From NCBI RefSeq assembly GCF_900104555.1, contig NZ_FNJU01000014.1, positions 31,330 through 95,329 of the forward strand: DNA of 64,000 bases, given 5' to 3'. Under the pieces are notes generated by a model. It worked only from the letters and a program-made list of their open reading frames with translations, was not told the origin of the DNA and did not search any database. A program made the position numbers and the translations under genes. Positions 7,374 through 16,287 of this stretch are shown piece by piece (position 1 is the first letter of the stretch; every line of letters begins with the position of its first letter). Source of the stretch: Litchfieldia salsa (GTDB taxonomy: Bacteria; Bacillota; Bacilli; Bacillales; Bacillaceae_L).

Positions 7374-8273
7374 ATGGAACTAAAAGGAATCATTCCAGCT
7401 ATGTTGACTCCATTAACAATGGAACAAAAAGTTAACGAATCTGTTACGAGACAATTAACGAACCATTTGCTTGATTCAGGTGTACATGGACTTTTCATTC
7501 TTGGAACAAATGGCGAATTTCACCTATTGAATAACGAGGAAAAAATAAAGGTTGCAAGGATTGTCATCGAGGAAACTAATGGAAGAGTACCTGTCATCGT
7601 TGGTACTGGAGGAAATAGTACAGAAGAAACAATTGATCTATCACAAAAAATGGAACAGCTGGGTGCGGATGCTTTATCCTTGATTACTCCTTTCTTTATA
7701 TCACCAACACAGGAGGAAATGGCAGTTCATTTCGAAAGAGTAGCTGAAAGTACTTCTCTTCCAGTCCTTTTATACAATATCCCCGCTAGAACAGGGGTTA
7801 ATCTTGAACCTGAAACTGTTGCACGACTGGCTAAAGTATCAAATATTGTAGGAATTAAAGATAGTAGCGGCAGCTTTGCTAACATCGAGAATTACATATA
7901 TGCAACAAAGGATGAGGACTTCTCCGTTTTTGCCGGTACAGATTCTTTAATTCTCCAAACCTTACAGGCAGGTGGAAAAGGGGCGGTTGCTGCAACAGCC
8001 AATATGATTCCGGATGTTGTGATTGCAATTTACAACAACTGGTTAGAAGGAAATATTGAAGCAGCAGAGGAAAATCAAGGGAAATTACAGCCACTTCGTG
8101 ACACCTTTAAATATGGTACCTTGCCTTCTGTATTAAAGAAAGCCGTAGAACTTTATAGTGTTCCAGTAGGGCCACCAAAAATGCCTGTATCTGAGGTATC
8201 TGGAGATGCGCTAGTGAAAGTCGCAGAAATGGTGGAATTGTATAAACAACAAAAAGTAACGATTGTTAAATAA
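7374..8273 (+). CDS. DHDPS/NAL-family aldolase
   Basis: 299 residues, a (beta/alpha)8 class I aldolase of the dihydrodipicolinate synthase / N-acetylneuraminate lyase family. Visible landmarks are the GTNGEF loop (~43-48), the catalytic tyrosine in LLYNIPARTG (~133) and the Schiff-base lysine in VGIKDSSGS (~162). The family condenses or cleaves pyruvate with an aldehyde. Beside an alcohol dehydrogenase, a four-carbon acid sugar kinase and PdxA2, a catabolic retro-aldol role is more likely than lysine synthesis. Substrate is not evident. AGAAAGGTG precedes the ATG. First gene of the operon. Confidence 0.85.
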   Translation: MELKGIIPAMLTPLTMEQKVNESVTRQLTNHLLDSGVHGLFILGTNGEFHLLNNEEKIKVARIVIEETNGRVPVIVGTGGNSTEETIDLSQKMEQLGADALSLITPFFISPTQEEMAVHFERVAESTSLPVLLYNIPARTGVNLEPETVARLAKVSNIVGIKDSSGSFANIENYIYATKDEDFSVFAGTDSLILQTLQAGGKGAVAATANMIPDVVIAIYNNWLEGNIEAAEENQGKLQPLRDTFKYGTLPSVLKKAVELYSVPVGPPKMPVSEVSGDALVKVAEMVELYKQQKVTIVK

Positions 8274-8313
8274 CGATATTTAATCAACATAAATAAATGG
8301 ATAAGAAAGGTGG

Positions 8314-9483
8314 ATGGAAATGCAAACAATTTATCAATTTCAAACAGCACAGAATATTGTAGCAGGACCAAACTCACTGCAGTTACTTGGTGAAAAATTG
8401 AATTTACTAGGAGTGGAGGTAGCATCAGCACTGGTCATTACACAGCCGCCGATGGTGGACTTGGGCTTTGTCGAACAAATAGTTAGTCAATTGGAGGCAA
8501 ACGGAATTTCGGTTGATACTAATACGAACATTTTGCCAGAACCAACATTAGAGAATATTGAACAAGTATTTGAAGCAACGGCAGGTCAGAACTATGATGT
8601 ATTAATTGGTATTGGTGGGGGAAGTGTTCTTGATACGACAAAAATTCTCTCAGTGTTAAAAACAAACGATTCCTCGGTGGAGCAGCTTTTGGGAACGGAC
8701 CTTGTGGCTAATCCGGGAGTCCCTACGATTTTGATTCCAACCACTTCCGGAACCGGTGCAGAGGTTACTCCCAATGCGATTGTGACCCTGCCTGACCAAG
8801 AATTAAAGGTTGGTATTGTAAGTAAGTATTTACTTCCAACTCTTGTGTTTCTTGACCCTGTGCTTACTTTAAAATTACCTAAGCCAATCACGGCTGCAAC
8901 AGGGATGGATGCTTTTACTCATTCTCTAGAATCCTTTATTTCAACAAAGGCAAATCCAATCAGTGATATGTTTGCCTTAGAGTCGATCCGGTTAATCTCC
9001 TCGAGCATTGTGGAAGCATATCAAAATGGAGAATCGATTGAAGCTAGAGAAAAAATGTTGGTAGGGTCTATGTATGGTGGGATGGCATTAACAAGTGCCG
9101 GAACAGCAGCCGTACACGCACTGGCATATCCTTTGGGAGGAAAATATAAAATTCCTCATGGTGTAGCAAATTCTATGCTACTTCCACATGTCATGAAATA
9201 CAATATGGATGCGATAACAGACCGATTGGCTTTAGTGGCTGAACCTATGGGGATCAGCGTTCAAGGTCTTTCCAACAGTCAATTGGCAGAAAAAGTTGTA
9301 GGAAAAATCATTGAGTGGACCAATGTATTAGAAATCCCTCAAGATCTTAAAAACTATGGTGTTAAAGAAGAAGAATTGCCGGAAATTTCTGTGTCAGCCT
9401 CACAAGTCACCCGTTTATTAAATAATAATCCGAAAAAATTAAGTTTAGCAGATATTGAAGCGATTTATCGCCAGCTGCTATAA
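8314..9483 (+). CDS. Iron-containing (type III) alcohol dehydrogenase
   Basis: 389 residues. NAD(P) binding is shown by GIGGGSVLDTTK (~99-110), and the TTSGTGAEVT loop is typical of the family. Metal ligands are expected from the aspartate in MDAFTHSLES and histidines in AFTHSLES, AAVHALAYPLGG and IPHGVAN. The family interconverts alcohols or hydroxy acids with aldehydes or keto acids. Here it probably handles the aldehyde or alcohol linked to the upstream aldolase. RBS GAAAGGTGG; 40 bp behind the aldolase gene, same operon. Confidence 0.88.
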   Translation: MEMQTIYQFQTAQNIVAGPNSLQLLGEKLNLLGVEVASALVITQPPMVDLGFVEQIVSQLEANGISVDTNTNILPEPTLENIEQVFEATAGQNYDVLIGIGGGSVLDTTKILSVLKTNDSSVEQLLGTDLVANPGVPTILIPTTSGTGAEVTPNAIVTLPDQELKVGIVSKYLLPTLVFLDPVLTLKLPKPITAATGMDAFTHSLESFISTKANPISDMFALESIRLISSSIVEAYQNGESIEAREKMLVGSMYGGMALTSAGTAAVHALAYPLGGKYKIPHGVANSMLLPHVMKYNMDAITDRLALVAEPMGISVQGLSNSQLAEKVVGKIIEWTNVLEIPQDLKNYGVKEEELPEISVSASQVTRLLNNNPKKLSLADIEAIYRQLL

Positions 9484-9493
9484 TGCCTAGATT

Positions 9494-10828
9494 ATGAGAA
9501 TATCAGTCATTTCGGATGATTTAACGGGGGCAAGTGATTGTGGAGGGCAACTAGTCCGTTTTGGTTTAAATGTGTCCGTTGTAGTACAGGAACATTCTGA
9601 AAGAAATTATGACTATGACGCAGTTATTTACAATACAGACAGTCGCTCTGTTACCGGAGCTGAGGCTTACGAAAGAGTGAGAAAGATTTGTGGCACGATA
9701 AAATCAGGACCTGTTGACTTGATCTATAAAAAGATTGATTCGACCATGAGAGGGAATATTGGAGAAGAAATCAATGCCATCTTTGATTCCTTTTCCCCGG
9801 ATTTCGTGATAATTGCCCCTGCCTTTCCGGTAAATGGGCGTAAAGTCATTAATGGGATTCATTATCTGAATTCTGTTAAATTGGAGAATACCGAGGTGGC
9901 AAGGGATCCAAAAACACCTGTTAGGGAATCAGAGATTAAAAGACTTATAGAGAATCAATCCAAGCGGAAGGTAGAACATATTACATTCCAAGAAATTCAT
10001 CAAGGATATGAAACAATCATGGATAAACTGGTTTCCTGTAAGAGCAACCAGATTTCATATATTACGGTTGATTCAGTTCAAGAGTCCGATTTGGAAAAGT
10101 TAGTGGAGTTGATTCAGCAAACCGATTTCTCTGTCGTTTGGGTCGGTTCTGCCGGTTTAATGAATTATTTACCGGAGATTTACGGGATTAAACAAGTCCA
10201 ACAAACCCTTCCTATGCCTACTCATCATGAACCTGTTCTTCTGGTTGTTGGGAGTGTTAGTGCAACAGGGAGGTCCCAGTTGCAGCATCTTTTAAACTTT
10301 TCAGATACTGTTGGATTAGAAATGAATTCGGCAAAAATTTTACAGGGTGAAGATCTAAAGGGAATGGAATTATTGCGGCTCCTGTCTGAGGCTAAAGAGG
10401 CCTTTTTACAAGGGAAAAATGTAGTTTTATACTCTTCTAATAATATGAATGAAACCCGTGAAATTGGAGATCAACTGGGATATGATGCAGTTAAAATCAG
10501 TAATATCATTTCAATGGTATTGGGTGAAATTGCTGCAAAAATGAGTCGTGTTCATGATTTACATTATTTATTTTTAACTGGTGGAGATACCGCTCAACAG
10601 GTTTTCCTGCAATTAAATGCGAATGAATTTATTTTACTTGACGAAGTAGAATCAGGAATTCCACTTGGTCGGGTATCCACTGACAAAGAGTTATTTATTG
10701 TAACTAAGGCTGGGAATTTTGGCTCAAAGGAAGTCATGTTGAAAGCCGTTTATAAACTTCAGGGGAGGGAATATGATGAAGCCAATTATAGGGATTACCA
10801 TGGGCGATGCCGCAGGAGTGGGTCCTGA
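9494..10828 (+). CDS. Four-carbon acid sugar kinase (DUF1537, DtnK/OtnK type)
   Basis: 444 residues with the N-terminal motif SDDLTGASDCGGQLVR and YKKIDSTMRGNIG, and a C-terminal nucleotide-binding part with LTGGDTAQQV and GIPLGRV. Members phosphorylate D-threonate, D-erythronate or related four-carbon acids with ATP. Next to PdxA2 it forms the known two-step route to dihydroxyacetone phosphate. The ATG at 9494 has no clear ribosome binding site, so coupling to the upstream gene is likely. The last ~19 codons overlap the PdxA gene in another frame, a longer overlap than usual. Confidence 0.85.
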   Translation: MRISVISDDLTGASDCGGQLVRFGLNVSVVVQEHSERNYDYDAVIYNTDSRSVTGAEAYERVRKICGTIKSGPVDLIYKKIDSTMRGNIGEEINAIFDSFSPDFVIIAPAFPVNGRKVINGIHYLNSVKLENTEVARDPKTPVRESEIKRLIENQSKRKVEHITFQEIHQGYETIMDKLVSCKSNQISYITVDSVQESDLEKLVELIQQTDFSVVWVGSAGLMNYLPEIYGIKQVQQTLPMPTHHEPVLLVVGSVSATGRSQLQHLLNFSDTVGLEMNSAKILQGEDLKGMELLRLLSEAKEAFLQGKNVVLYSSNNMNETREIGDQLGYDAVKISNIISMVLGEIAAKMSRVHDLHYLFLTGGDTAQQVFLQLNANEFILLDEVESGIPLGRVSTDKELFIVTKAGNFGSKEVMLKAVYKLQGREYDEANYRDYHGRCRRSGS

Positions 10829-11780
10829 GATCATCGTGAAAGCCTTGGGCCATCCAGCTGTTTACGAAATATGCAGACCAGTTGTGATCGGTGATGCGAA
10901 AATGATAGAAAGAGCGATCCGTATCACTCAATCAGCATTAACTGTTGCGGCGGTTGCATCTGTCACTGAAAGCAAATTTGAATTTGGTAAAATAGATTGT
11001 ATCGATTTGGACTTACTACCTGCTGAGCTTCCTTTTGGGGAATTATCACCACAAGCGGGAGATGCTGCATTTCAATATCTGAAGACGGCTGTTGAACTTG
11101 CGAAGAACAGAGAGATTCAATCGGTCTGTACCGCACCATTAAATAAAGAAGCGCTTCACAAGGGTGGACATCTATATCCGGGACATACCGAAATCCTTGC
11201 AGAATTAACGGAAACGGTGGATTATTCGATGATGTTATCTTCACCCAAATTAAAGGTCATACATTTGACCACACATGTTGGTCTGATTAAAGCAGTTCAT
11301 TCTATTACGCCAGAACGGACGTATAAAGTGGTTAAGCTTGCCTACGAAACATTAACTCGTGCGGGCTATACAAATCCAAGAATCGCAGTTTGTGGAATTA
11401 ATCCACATGCGGGTGAAAATGGCTTGTTTGGAGAAGGGGAAGAGGAAGAAAAACTAGTTCCGGGAATTGAGCAAGCAATTGCTGAAGGGATAGATGTAAG
11501 TGGTCCACACCCTGCAGACACCGTATTTTTCCGAGCAGTTCGTGGTGATTTTGATTTAGTTGTTGCCTGTTATCATGATCAAGGACATGTACCAATAAAG
11601 GTATTAGGTTTGGAAGAGGGGGTTAATATCACGGTTGGTTTAAATGGTGGTGTTATACGAACCTCTGTAGACCATGGTACTGCATTTGATATTGCCGGAA
11701 AAAATATAGCTGATGAAAGAAGTATGCTTGCAGCCATCCAATCTGCTGCAGATTTGACTCCAAAGGAAATTTTTAATTAA
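10773..11780 (+). CDS. pdxA2: 4-phospho-four-carbon-acid dehydrogenase (PdxA2)
   Basis: 335 residues of the PdxA family: TMGDAAGVGPEI at the N-terminus and metal-binding histidines in GHTEILAEL, YHDQGHVPIK and DHGTAFDIAGK. PdxA oxidises 4-phosphohydroxythreonine. The PdxA2 branch, found with DUF1537 kinases, instead oxidises and decarboxylates D-threonate or D-erythronate 4-phosphate to dihydroxyacetone phosphate and CO2. The kinase neighbour and the lack of other vitamin B6 genes favour PdxA2. Start ATG-ATG follows AGGGGAGGG inside the 3' end of the kinase gene. Confidence 0.85.
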   Translation: MMKPIIGITMGDAAGVGPEIIVKALGHPAVYEICRPVVIGDAKMIERAIRITQSALTVAAVASVTESKFEFGKIDCIDLDLLPAELPFGELSPQAGDAAFQYLKTAVELAKNREIQSVCTAPLNKEALHKGGHLYPGHTEILAELTETVDYSMMLSSPKLKVIHLTTHVGLIKAVHSITPERTYKVVKLAYETLTRAGYTNPRIAVCGINPHAGENGLFGEGEEEEKLVPGIEQAIAEGIDVSGPHPADTVFFRAVRGDFDLVVACYHDQGHVPIKVLGLEEGVNITVGLNGGVIRTSVDHGTAFDIAGKNIADERSMLAAIQSAADLTPKEIFN

Positions 11781-12071
11781 GAATTAGGATAACATTATGT
11801 AAAAAGAGTTTTAAGGGGGCTTAAAGAAAAATTTTCTCGTATAATGTGAATTGATTTGGAATCGTTCGGGCATTTACGGCGAGGAATCAACTTAAGTTCC
11901 CCCATAAAACAAAGAACAGGGGTATCAGATCTAAAATCTCAATATATGCTTTTAGAAAATGTAACCCCTTACTTTGTGGGATAGTAGTACTAAGGGCATA
12001 TCCCATCGGAACAAATGTAATAGATAGATTAAAGTCGATAATTAGGCTGGAAATTTAATAGGAAAGATAAG
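11781..12071. other. Intergenic stretch with several dyads
   Basis: Contains the near-complementary pair TTAAGGGGGCTTAA (11811-11824) and CTTAAGTTCCCCC (11891-11903), and a second pair GGGATA/TATCCC around 11980-12006. No T-tract terminator and no coding frame. Possibly a structured leader or a decayed element. Confidence 0.35.
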
Positions 12072-13253
12072 GTGATTAGGGTGATTAGTAGTAGTAATAA
12101 ATTAGTAGTTAACGAGTCAATTCTTAACGGTAAACTATATTATGATGCTTATACAAATATTGATTTTGCTTTAATACCATCTGGTCCTTTCCCAACCGCA
12201 CATGCACCAACAATTATTAAGTTAGATGATGGGGATCTATTATGTGCATGGTTTGCAGGTTCATTTGAAGGTAGTCCCGATATTTCAATTGTATTATCAA
12301 AATTTAATAAAGAATCAGGGGTATGGAATGAGCCGAAAATTATCTCTCAGGATGATGCACGTAGTGAGCAAAACCCATCATTTTTCCGCGCACCAGATAA
12401 CTCAGTATGGGTAATATATACTTCTCAGGAAGGTCGACGACCAGATAAAGATAATATGCAGTTTACGTCAATTATTAAATATCAGAAAACATACGACAAT
12501 GGTGAAAGTTGGACTGAACCAGAAGTATTATTTAGCCAGCCTGGTACTTTTGCGCGACAAACTATTCAAGTATTAAGTAATGGTAGATGGATATTTAGCA
12601 CATGGGTATGTGAAGATTCAGAATTTGGTCTTACAAATGATCCTACAGTATTTCAAGTATCAGATGATGAAGGACTAACTTGGAAAGAAGTGCGTATGCC
12701 TGAAAGTAACGGGCGAGTACATGCCAATGTTATAGAATTAGAAGATGGTCATTTAGTAGCATTTATGAGAAGTAGATTTGCAGATTACATTTATAGAAGT
12801 GAGTCAACGGATTATGGAGATTCTTGGACAGTGCCTGAGCCAACAACCTTGCCAAATAATAATTCAAGTATAAGTGCAATCAAACTGGATAATGGTGCTA
12901 TTGCTATTGCATATAATGCAAACTCTGCTAATAATCCTGAAAAAGGTAAGGTAGCATGGCCTGGATTAAGAAATCCAGTGGTGGTTTCAGTGTCTGAAGA
13001 TGGCGGAAATACTTGGCCAATCGGTCGAATAATTGAACACGCAGAAGGTTTCATTGGAGCGGAGAATAAAACGAATAATTCTCAATTTGAATACCCTACT
13101 ATTTATCAAGATGCGGAAGGACGTATACATTTAGTATACGCATATAAGAATAGAATTTCTGTAAAATATAACAGCTTTTCAGTTAAGGATATATATGGTG
13201 AGAAACGTGAAAATGAAGGGGTTTACAATCCTACATCTGGAGAAATAAGTTAG
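12072..13253 (+). CDS. Cytoplasmic BNR-repeat (sialidase-fold) glycoside hydrolase-like protein
   Basis: 393 residues, a six-bladed sialidase-like propeller. At least four Asp boxes are visible: YDNGESW, SDDEGLTW, STDYGDSW and SEDGGNTW. The N-terminal blade has HAPTIIKLDDGDLLCAWFAG, common in bacterial exo-alpha-sialidase-like proteins. No signal peptide or membrane segment is present, so the protein should be cytoplasmic and act on an imported oligosaccharide or sugar conjugate. GTG at 12072 follows AGGAAAG; a second in-frame GTG lies three codons later. It sits ~100 bp before the SLC13 permease gene. True sialidase activity is unproven. Confidence 0.7.
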   Translation: MIRVISSSNKLVVNESILNGKLYYDAYTNIDFALIPSGPFPTAHAPTIIKLDDGDLLCAWFAGSFEGSPDISIVLSKFNKESGVWNEPKIISQDDARSEQNPSFFRAPDNSVWVIYTSQEGRRPDKDNMQFTSIIKYQKTYDNGESWTEPEVLFSQPGTFARQTIQVLSNGRWIFSTWVCEDSEFGLTNDPTVFQVSDDEGLTWKEVRMPESNGRVHANVIELEDGHLVAFMRSRFADYIYRSESTDYGDSWTVPEPTTLPNNNSSISAIKLDNGAIAIAYNANSANNPEKGKVAWPGLRNPVVVSVSEDGGNTWPIGRIIEHAEGFIGAENKTNNSQFEYPTIYQDAEGRIHLVYAYKNRISVKYNSFSVKDIYGEKRENEGVYNPTSGEIS

Positions 13254-13301
13254 ATATTAATTTATCACATAATTGTTTTTTTGATAGTCAAATTGGGATA
13301 A

Positions 13302-13334
13302 AACCAAGTTAACAAAATTCCAGTTAACTTGGTT
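13302..13334 (+). promoter_or_regulatory. Perfect 12-bp inverted repeat before the permease
   Basis: AACCAAGTTAAC and GTTAACTTGGTT flank a 9-nt loop. There is no T-tract after it, so this is more likely an operator or leader structure than a terminator. Confidence 0.45.
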
Positions 13335-13357
13335 GTGTAAAGAGAGGAGAAATAAAT

Positions 13358-14641
13358 ATGACAATCGAAATGATTCTTGCCCTTGGTATCTTGACCTTGA
13401 TGATTGTAATGATCATGTCAGATAAATTCGCTTTCGGTGCACCACCAATTATGGCATGCCTCCTCCTAGTAGTCACCGGTCTATCAACTGTTCCGGAGGC
13501 TTTCGCAGGCTTCGTAAACTCAAGCGTTGTCATGGTCGCTGGCTTTATGGTTGTTATGGCGGGACTAATGAAGACTACCTTGATTGGTAGGGTTCAGTCC
13601 TCTATGCTTGCTTTGGTAAATAAGGGCGGTTATAAGAGCTATGCTCTATTGCTAGTGGTAGTTATGCTTGGTGCTAGTTTAGTAGGTTCCGGGTCCACTG
13701 GTTATTATGTACTGATTCTATCCTTAATATCTACTATCCCTTACAATAAAAAGATGCCTACGTCAAAACTGATGATGCCTTTGGGGTTTGCTACTAATCA
13801 CCCTTTGATTCCTTTCAATGTCGCACTATTCTATGGTGTTACTGTTAGCGTACTGGAAACGGCAGGTTATACCGGCGGGCTATCTATGTCTAAGTTTGCT
13901 GTAGTGAATTTCATCCTTGCTCTAGGTTTCTTGGCATGGAGTTTGATTGCTTATCGCCTTCTACCAGATCATCCAATTACGGAAGCATCTGAATATAATG
14001 AGGTGGCGGCTACGATTGAGATTGAGGCTTTGCCTGCATGGAAAGAATACGCTACCATCGCTGTTTTTATTATCAGTGTTGTTGGTATGATGCTCATGAG
14101 CGTTTTGGGCAATGCTGCCTTTGTAATCCCTGGCCTTGCAGGTGCCTTCTTGCTAATCATTAACGTACTTGACTTTAAGGAAGTTCGGGATAATATGGGT
14201 GCGCCTGTAATCATTATGATGGCTGGTGTTATAGGAGTTGCTGACGCTCTAGCAAACTCTGGATTTACAGTTATGATTGGTGATGTTGTGGCGAATTCAT
14301 TAGGTACTAATGTAAGCCCATTCATTCTTATCTTCATCTTTGCACTTCTAACTAGTACTTGTGCTACTTTTACTGGTTCTAATATGGGTTCTGTATTCAT
14401 ATTTGCTCCAATCGCTATTGCTACTAGTATGAGTTTAGGACTCAATCCTGTTGCTGCAGCCACTGCAGTTGTAATATCAGGGTGGAACGGAGGATACATG
14501 CCAGTCGATGGTATGCCTGCTATGATCTTAGGCATGGGTAAATATAAGCTTCCACAGTTCTGGTTATTCTCAGTACCTATGTACCTATTCCGTATTCTTG
14601 CGCTATGTGTAGGAGCTATGCTTCTATTCCCTGTAAACTGA
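13358..14641 (+). CDS. SLC13/DASS-like organic anion permease
   Basis: 427 residues, hydrophobic throughout, with ~11 membrane segments. It has the ion-transporter fold: two related halves, each with a helical hairpin and serine/threonine- and asparagine-rich motifs (GASLVGSGSTGYYV near 110-122, TSTCATFTGSNMGS near 336-349). Such permeases import di- or tricarboxylates or similar sugar acids with Na+ or H+. The link to a four-carbon acid sugar pathway suggests uptake of its substrate; this is inferred from location only. Start ATG follows AGAGAGGAG. Confidence 0.7.
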   Translation: MTIEMILALGILTLMIVMIMSDKFAFGAPPIMACLLLVVTGLSTVPEAFAGFVNSSVVMVAGFMVVMAGLMKTTLIGRVQSSMLALVNKGGYKSYALLLVVVMLGASLVGSGSTGYYVLILSLISTIPYNKKMPTSKLMMPLGFATNHPLIPFNVALFYGVTVSVLETAGYTGGLSMSKFAVVNFILALGFLAWSLIAYRLLPDHPITEASEYNEVAATIEIEALPAWKEYATIAVFIISVVGMMLMSVLGNAAFVIPGLAGAFLLIINVLDFKEVRDNMGAPVIIMMAGVIGVADALANSGFTVMIGDVVANSLGTNVSPFILIFIFALLTSTCATFTGSNMGSVFIFAPIAIATSMSLGLNPVAAATAVVISGWNGGYMPVDGMPAMILGMGKYKLPQFWLFSVPMYLFRILALCVGAMLLFPVN

Positions 14642-15008
14642 TAAAGGAAAAGAAGGAACGTAGGATTAAGTGGGAAGAGTTGCAGTAATGATCATCTAAG
14701 AGAATCGTTTTTGATTTTAAACAGGTAAGCTTCACAACCTTTATAAACAGAAAATACTGAAAAATAGAATAATACATGAGAATATAGTAGGAATGGATGT
14801 GGCTTTTTACAACCTTACGAGGGGCATGATATAATCATGCCCCTCGCTTTGTATAGAAACAGCGAACAATGAAAAAGCACAACACACGCTCAACATAGGA
14901 TTCCTCAGTAGAATCATTTTCTCTCCCAACTTTGTTTATAGGTAAGTAGCTGTAAACAAAACATGGTAAAATAAAACTAGTAATAGTAGAGAAAAGGGGA
15001 CAGGTGAA
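14642..15008. other. Gene-free stretch with a terminator-like hairpin
   Basis: Only the hairpin at 14818-14846 stands out. No coding frame with a ribosome binding site is seen. Confidence 0.4.
14818..14852 (+). terminator. GC-rich hairpin after the permease
   Basis: CGAGGGGCATGAT and ATCATGCCCCTCG form a perfect 13-bp stem with a 3-nt loop, followed by CTTTGT. The short T-tract makes it an imperfect terminator. Confidence 0.55.
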
Positions 15009-15575
15009 ATGAATCAATACCGTACTGAGACCATGTCAATTGATGAATATTTTCAAATCCGTGAAAACTCTGATGCGTTACTAGAATATATAGATGGATT
15101 TGTTTATATGTCACCATCACCATCAACAAAACATCAACGTATATCCAGAAAGCTTGAGAACAAATTTGAGGATTTTATTGAAGGAAACCCATGTGAGTTA
15201 TTTCATGCGCCATATGACATTGAATTAAAAGATGAAAAAGTGAATGGAACCAAAATTGTCATCCCAGATATCAGCATCATATGTAATAAAGATGGTTTTA
15301 CAGATGCTAGATATGTTGGTGTTCCAAGCCTAATCGTTGAAATCTTAAGCCCCTCCAATCAGTCATATGATCTCATTACAAAGTTAAATCTCTATATGAA
15401 TTTTGGTGTCAAAGAGTATTGGATTGTTAACCCAATGTTGAATGCGGTGACGGTATATGCCCTTAATGATGAAAATATGTATGAACAACATGATATGCAA
15501 AAAAGCAAAGGTGAAGTTACATCTAGATTGTTTGAAGGTTTTGGAATTGATATAGAGGATATTTTTAAGAGCTAA
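15009..15575 (+). CDS. Uma2 family (DUF820) endonuclease
   Basis: 188 residues of the Uma2 fold, a PD-(D/E)XK-type nuclease. Visible motifs are the N-terminal LLEYIDGFVYMSPSPS, the catalytic aspartate in IVIPDISIIC, the glutamate in LIVEILSPSN and the lysine region KLNLYMNFGVKEYWIVNP. The family is common in cyanobacteria and scattered in Bacillus; its biological target is unknown. Start ATG follows AGGGGACAGG. It is followed at 35 bp by the SF0329-like gene in the same direction. Confidence 0.85.
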   Translation: MNQYRTETMSIDEYFQIRENSDALLEYIDGFVYMSPSPSTKHQRISRKLENKFEDFIEGNPCELFHAPYDIELKDEKVNGTKIVIPDISIICNKDGFTDARYVGVPSLIVEILSPSNQSYDLITKLNLYMNFGVKEYWIVNPMLNAVTVYALNDENMYEQHDMQKSKGEVTSRLFEGFGIDIEDIFKS

Positions 15576-15610
15576 CCTATTTTTAATATATAAAAATGAA
15601 GGAGAATTAC

Positions 15611-16180
15611 ATGGCCTGGAGCAAATTGAAGCAAAATCTGGAGAGTTTTCTCTGTCCTGCACTATATGGAAGGGTTGAATATCGTGCAACCAGCTACCGT
15701 TATTTACCGGATAAAGCAGGAAATTGTTATATTTCAGTTGATAAAAAGAATGTATTCAATATGAGTGATAGAACTACCTTAATCAGATGGTATCAGACAG
15801 AGTTAGAAATTAAGAATGATTCAGATATCCAACTCCCTATCAATAATGAGGAAATTGAAGTGGTAAGAAAAGAAACCAAGGGGAAAGTACCGGAGGATCG
15901 ACTACAAGTTATTGCAAGGAGTAGAAAATTATCACAATATGCAAAGGAGATTGTGACAGCGCAGTCATCATTAAGTAAATCAAATTTTACCGTTGTAGCT
16001 ACTAAGTTCTTATCCACTCCTATAGAGGAAAGCTTAAAGAGCGATGATATCCTATTAAATATACTAGCTTTGGTGGATAGACGGGTTGGAAAAAAACGAA
16101 TCTTAAACATGAATGAAGAAATGAAGTTAAAGCATCCAGTTGTGCAGTATTTTTATGAACTACGGCTTAGAACGTTATGA
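15611..16180 (+). CDS. SF0329-like uncharacterised protein
   Basis: 189 residues, soluble. The N-terminus MAWSKLKQNLESFLCPAL, followed by GRVEYRATSYRYL, resembles the SF0329 family of unknown function. The remainder is basic, with no catalytic motif I recognise. I start it at 15611 because AAGGAG lies 6 bases before; an earlier ATG at 15596 is closer to no such site. Probably co-transcribed with the Uma2 gene. Confidence 0.55.
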   Translation: MAWSKLKQNLESFLCPALYGRVEYRATSYRYLPDKAGNCYISVDKKNVFNMSDRTTLIRWYQTELEIKNDSDIQLPINNEEIEVVRKETKGKVPEDRLQVIARSRKLSQYAKEIVTAQSSLSKSNFTVVATKFLSTPIEESLKSDDILLNILALVDRRVGKKRILNMNEEMKLKHPVVQYFYELRLRTL

Positions 16181-16207
16181 TATTCTAATTTTTAACAAAA
16201 AATGTTA

Positions 16208-16255
16208 AAATACTAAAAAACACCATTCTCATGAATGGCGTTTTTTAGTATTTTG
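16208..16255 (+). terminator. Bidirectional terminator
   Basis: TACTAAAAAACACCATTC pairs with GAATGGCGTTTTTTAGTA. A and T runs on both sides serve the convergent genes ending at 16180 (+) and 16288 (-). Confidence 0.8.
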
Positions 16256-16287
16256 TTATCTTATCAAGACTAGTAAAATCTTAACCT

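Noticed and set aside
13969..14535. 188-codon minus-strand frame inside the permease
   Set aside because: Shadow of the hydrophobic permease gene; no ribosome site and proline/threonine-rich shadow composition.
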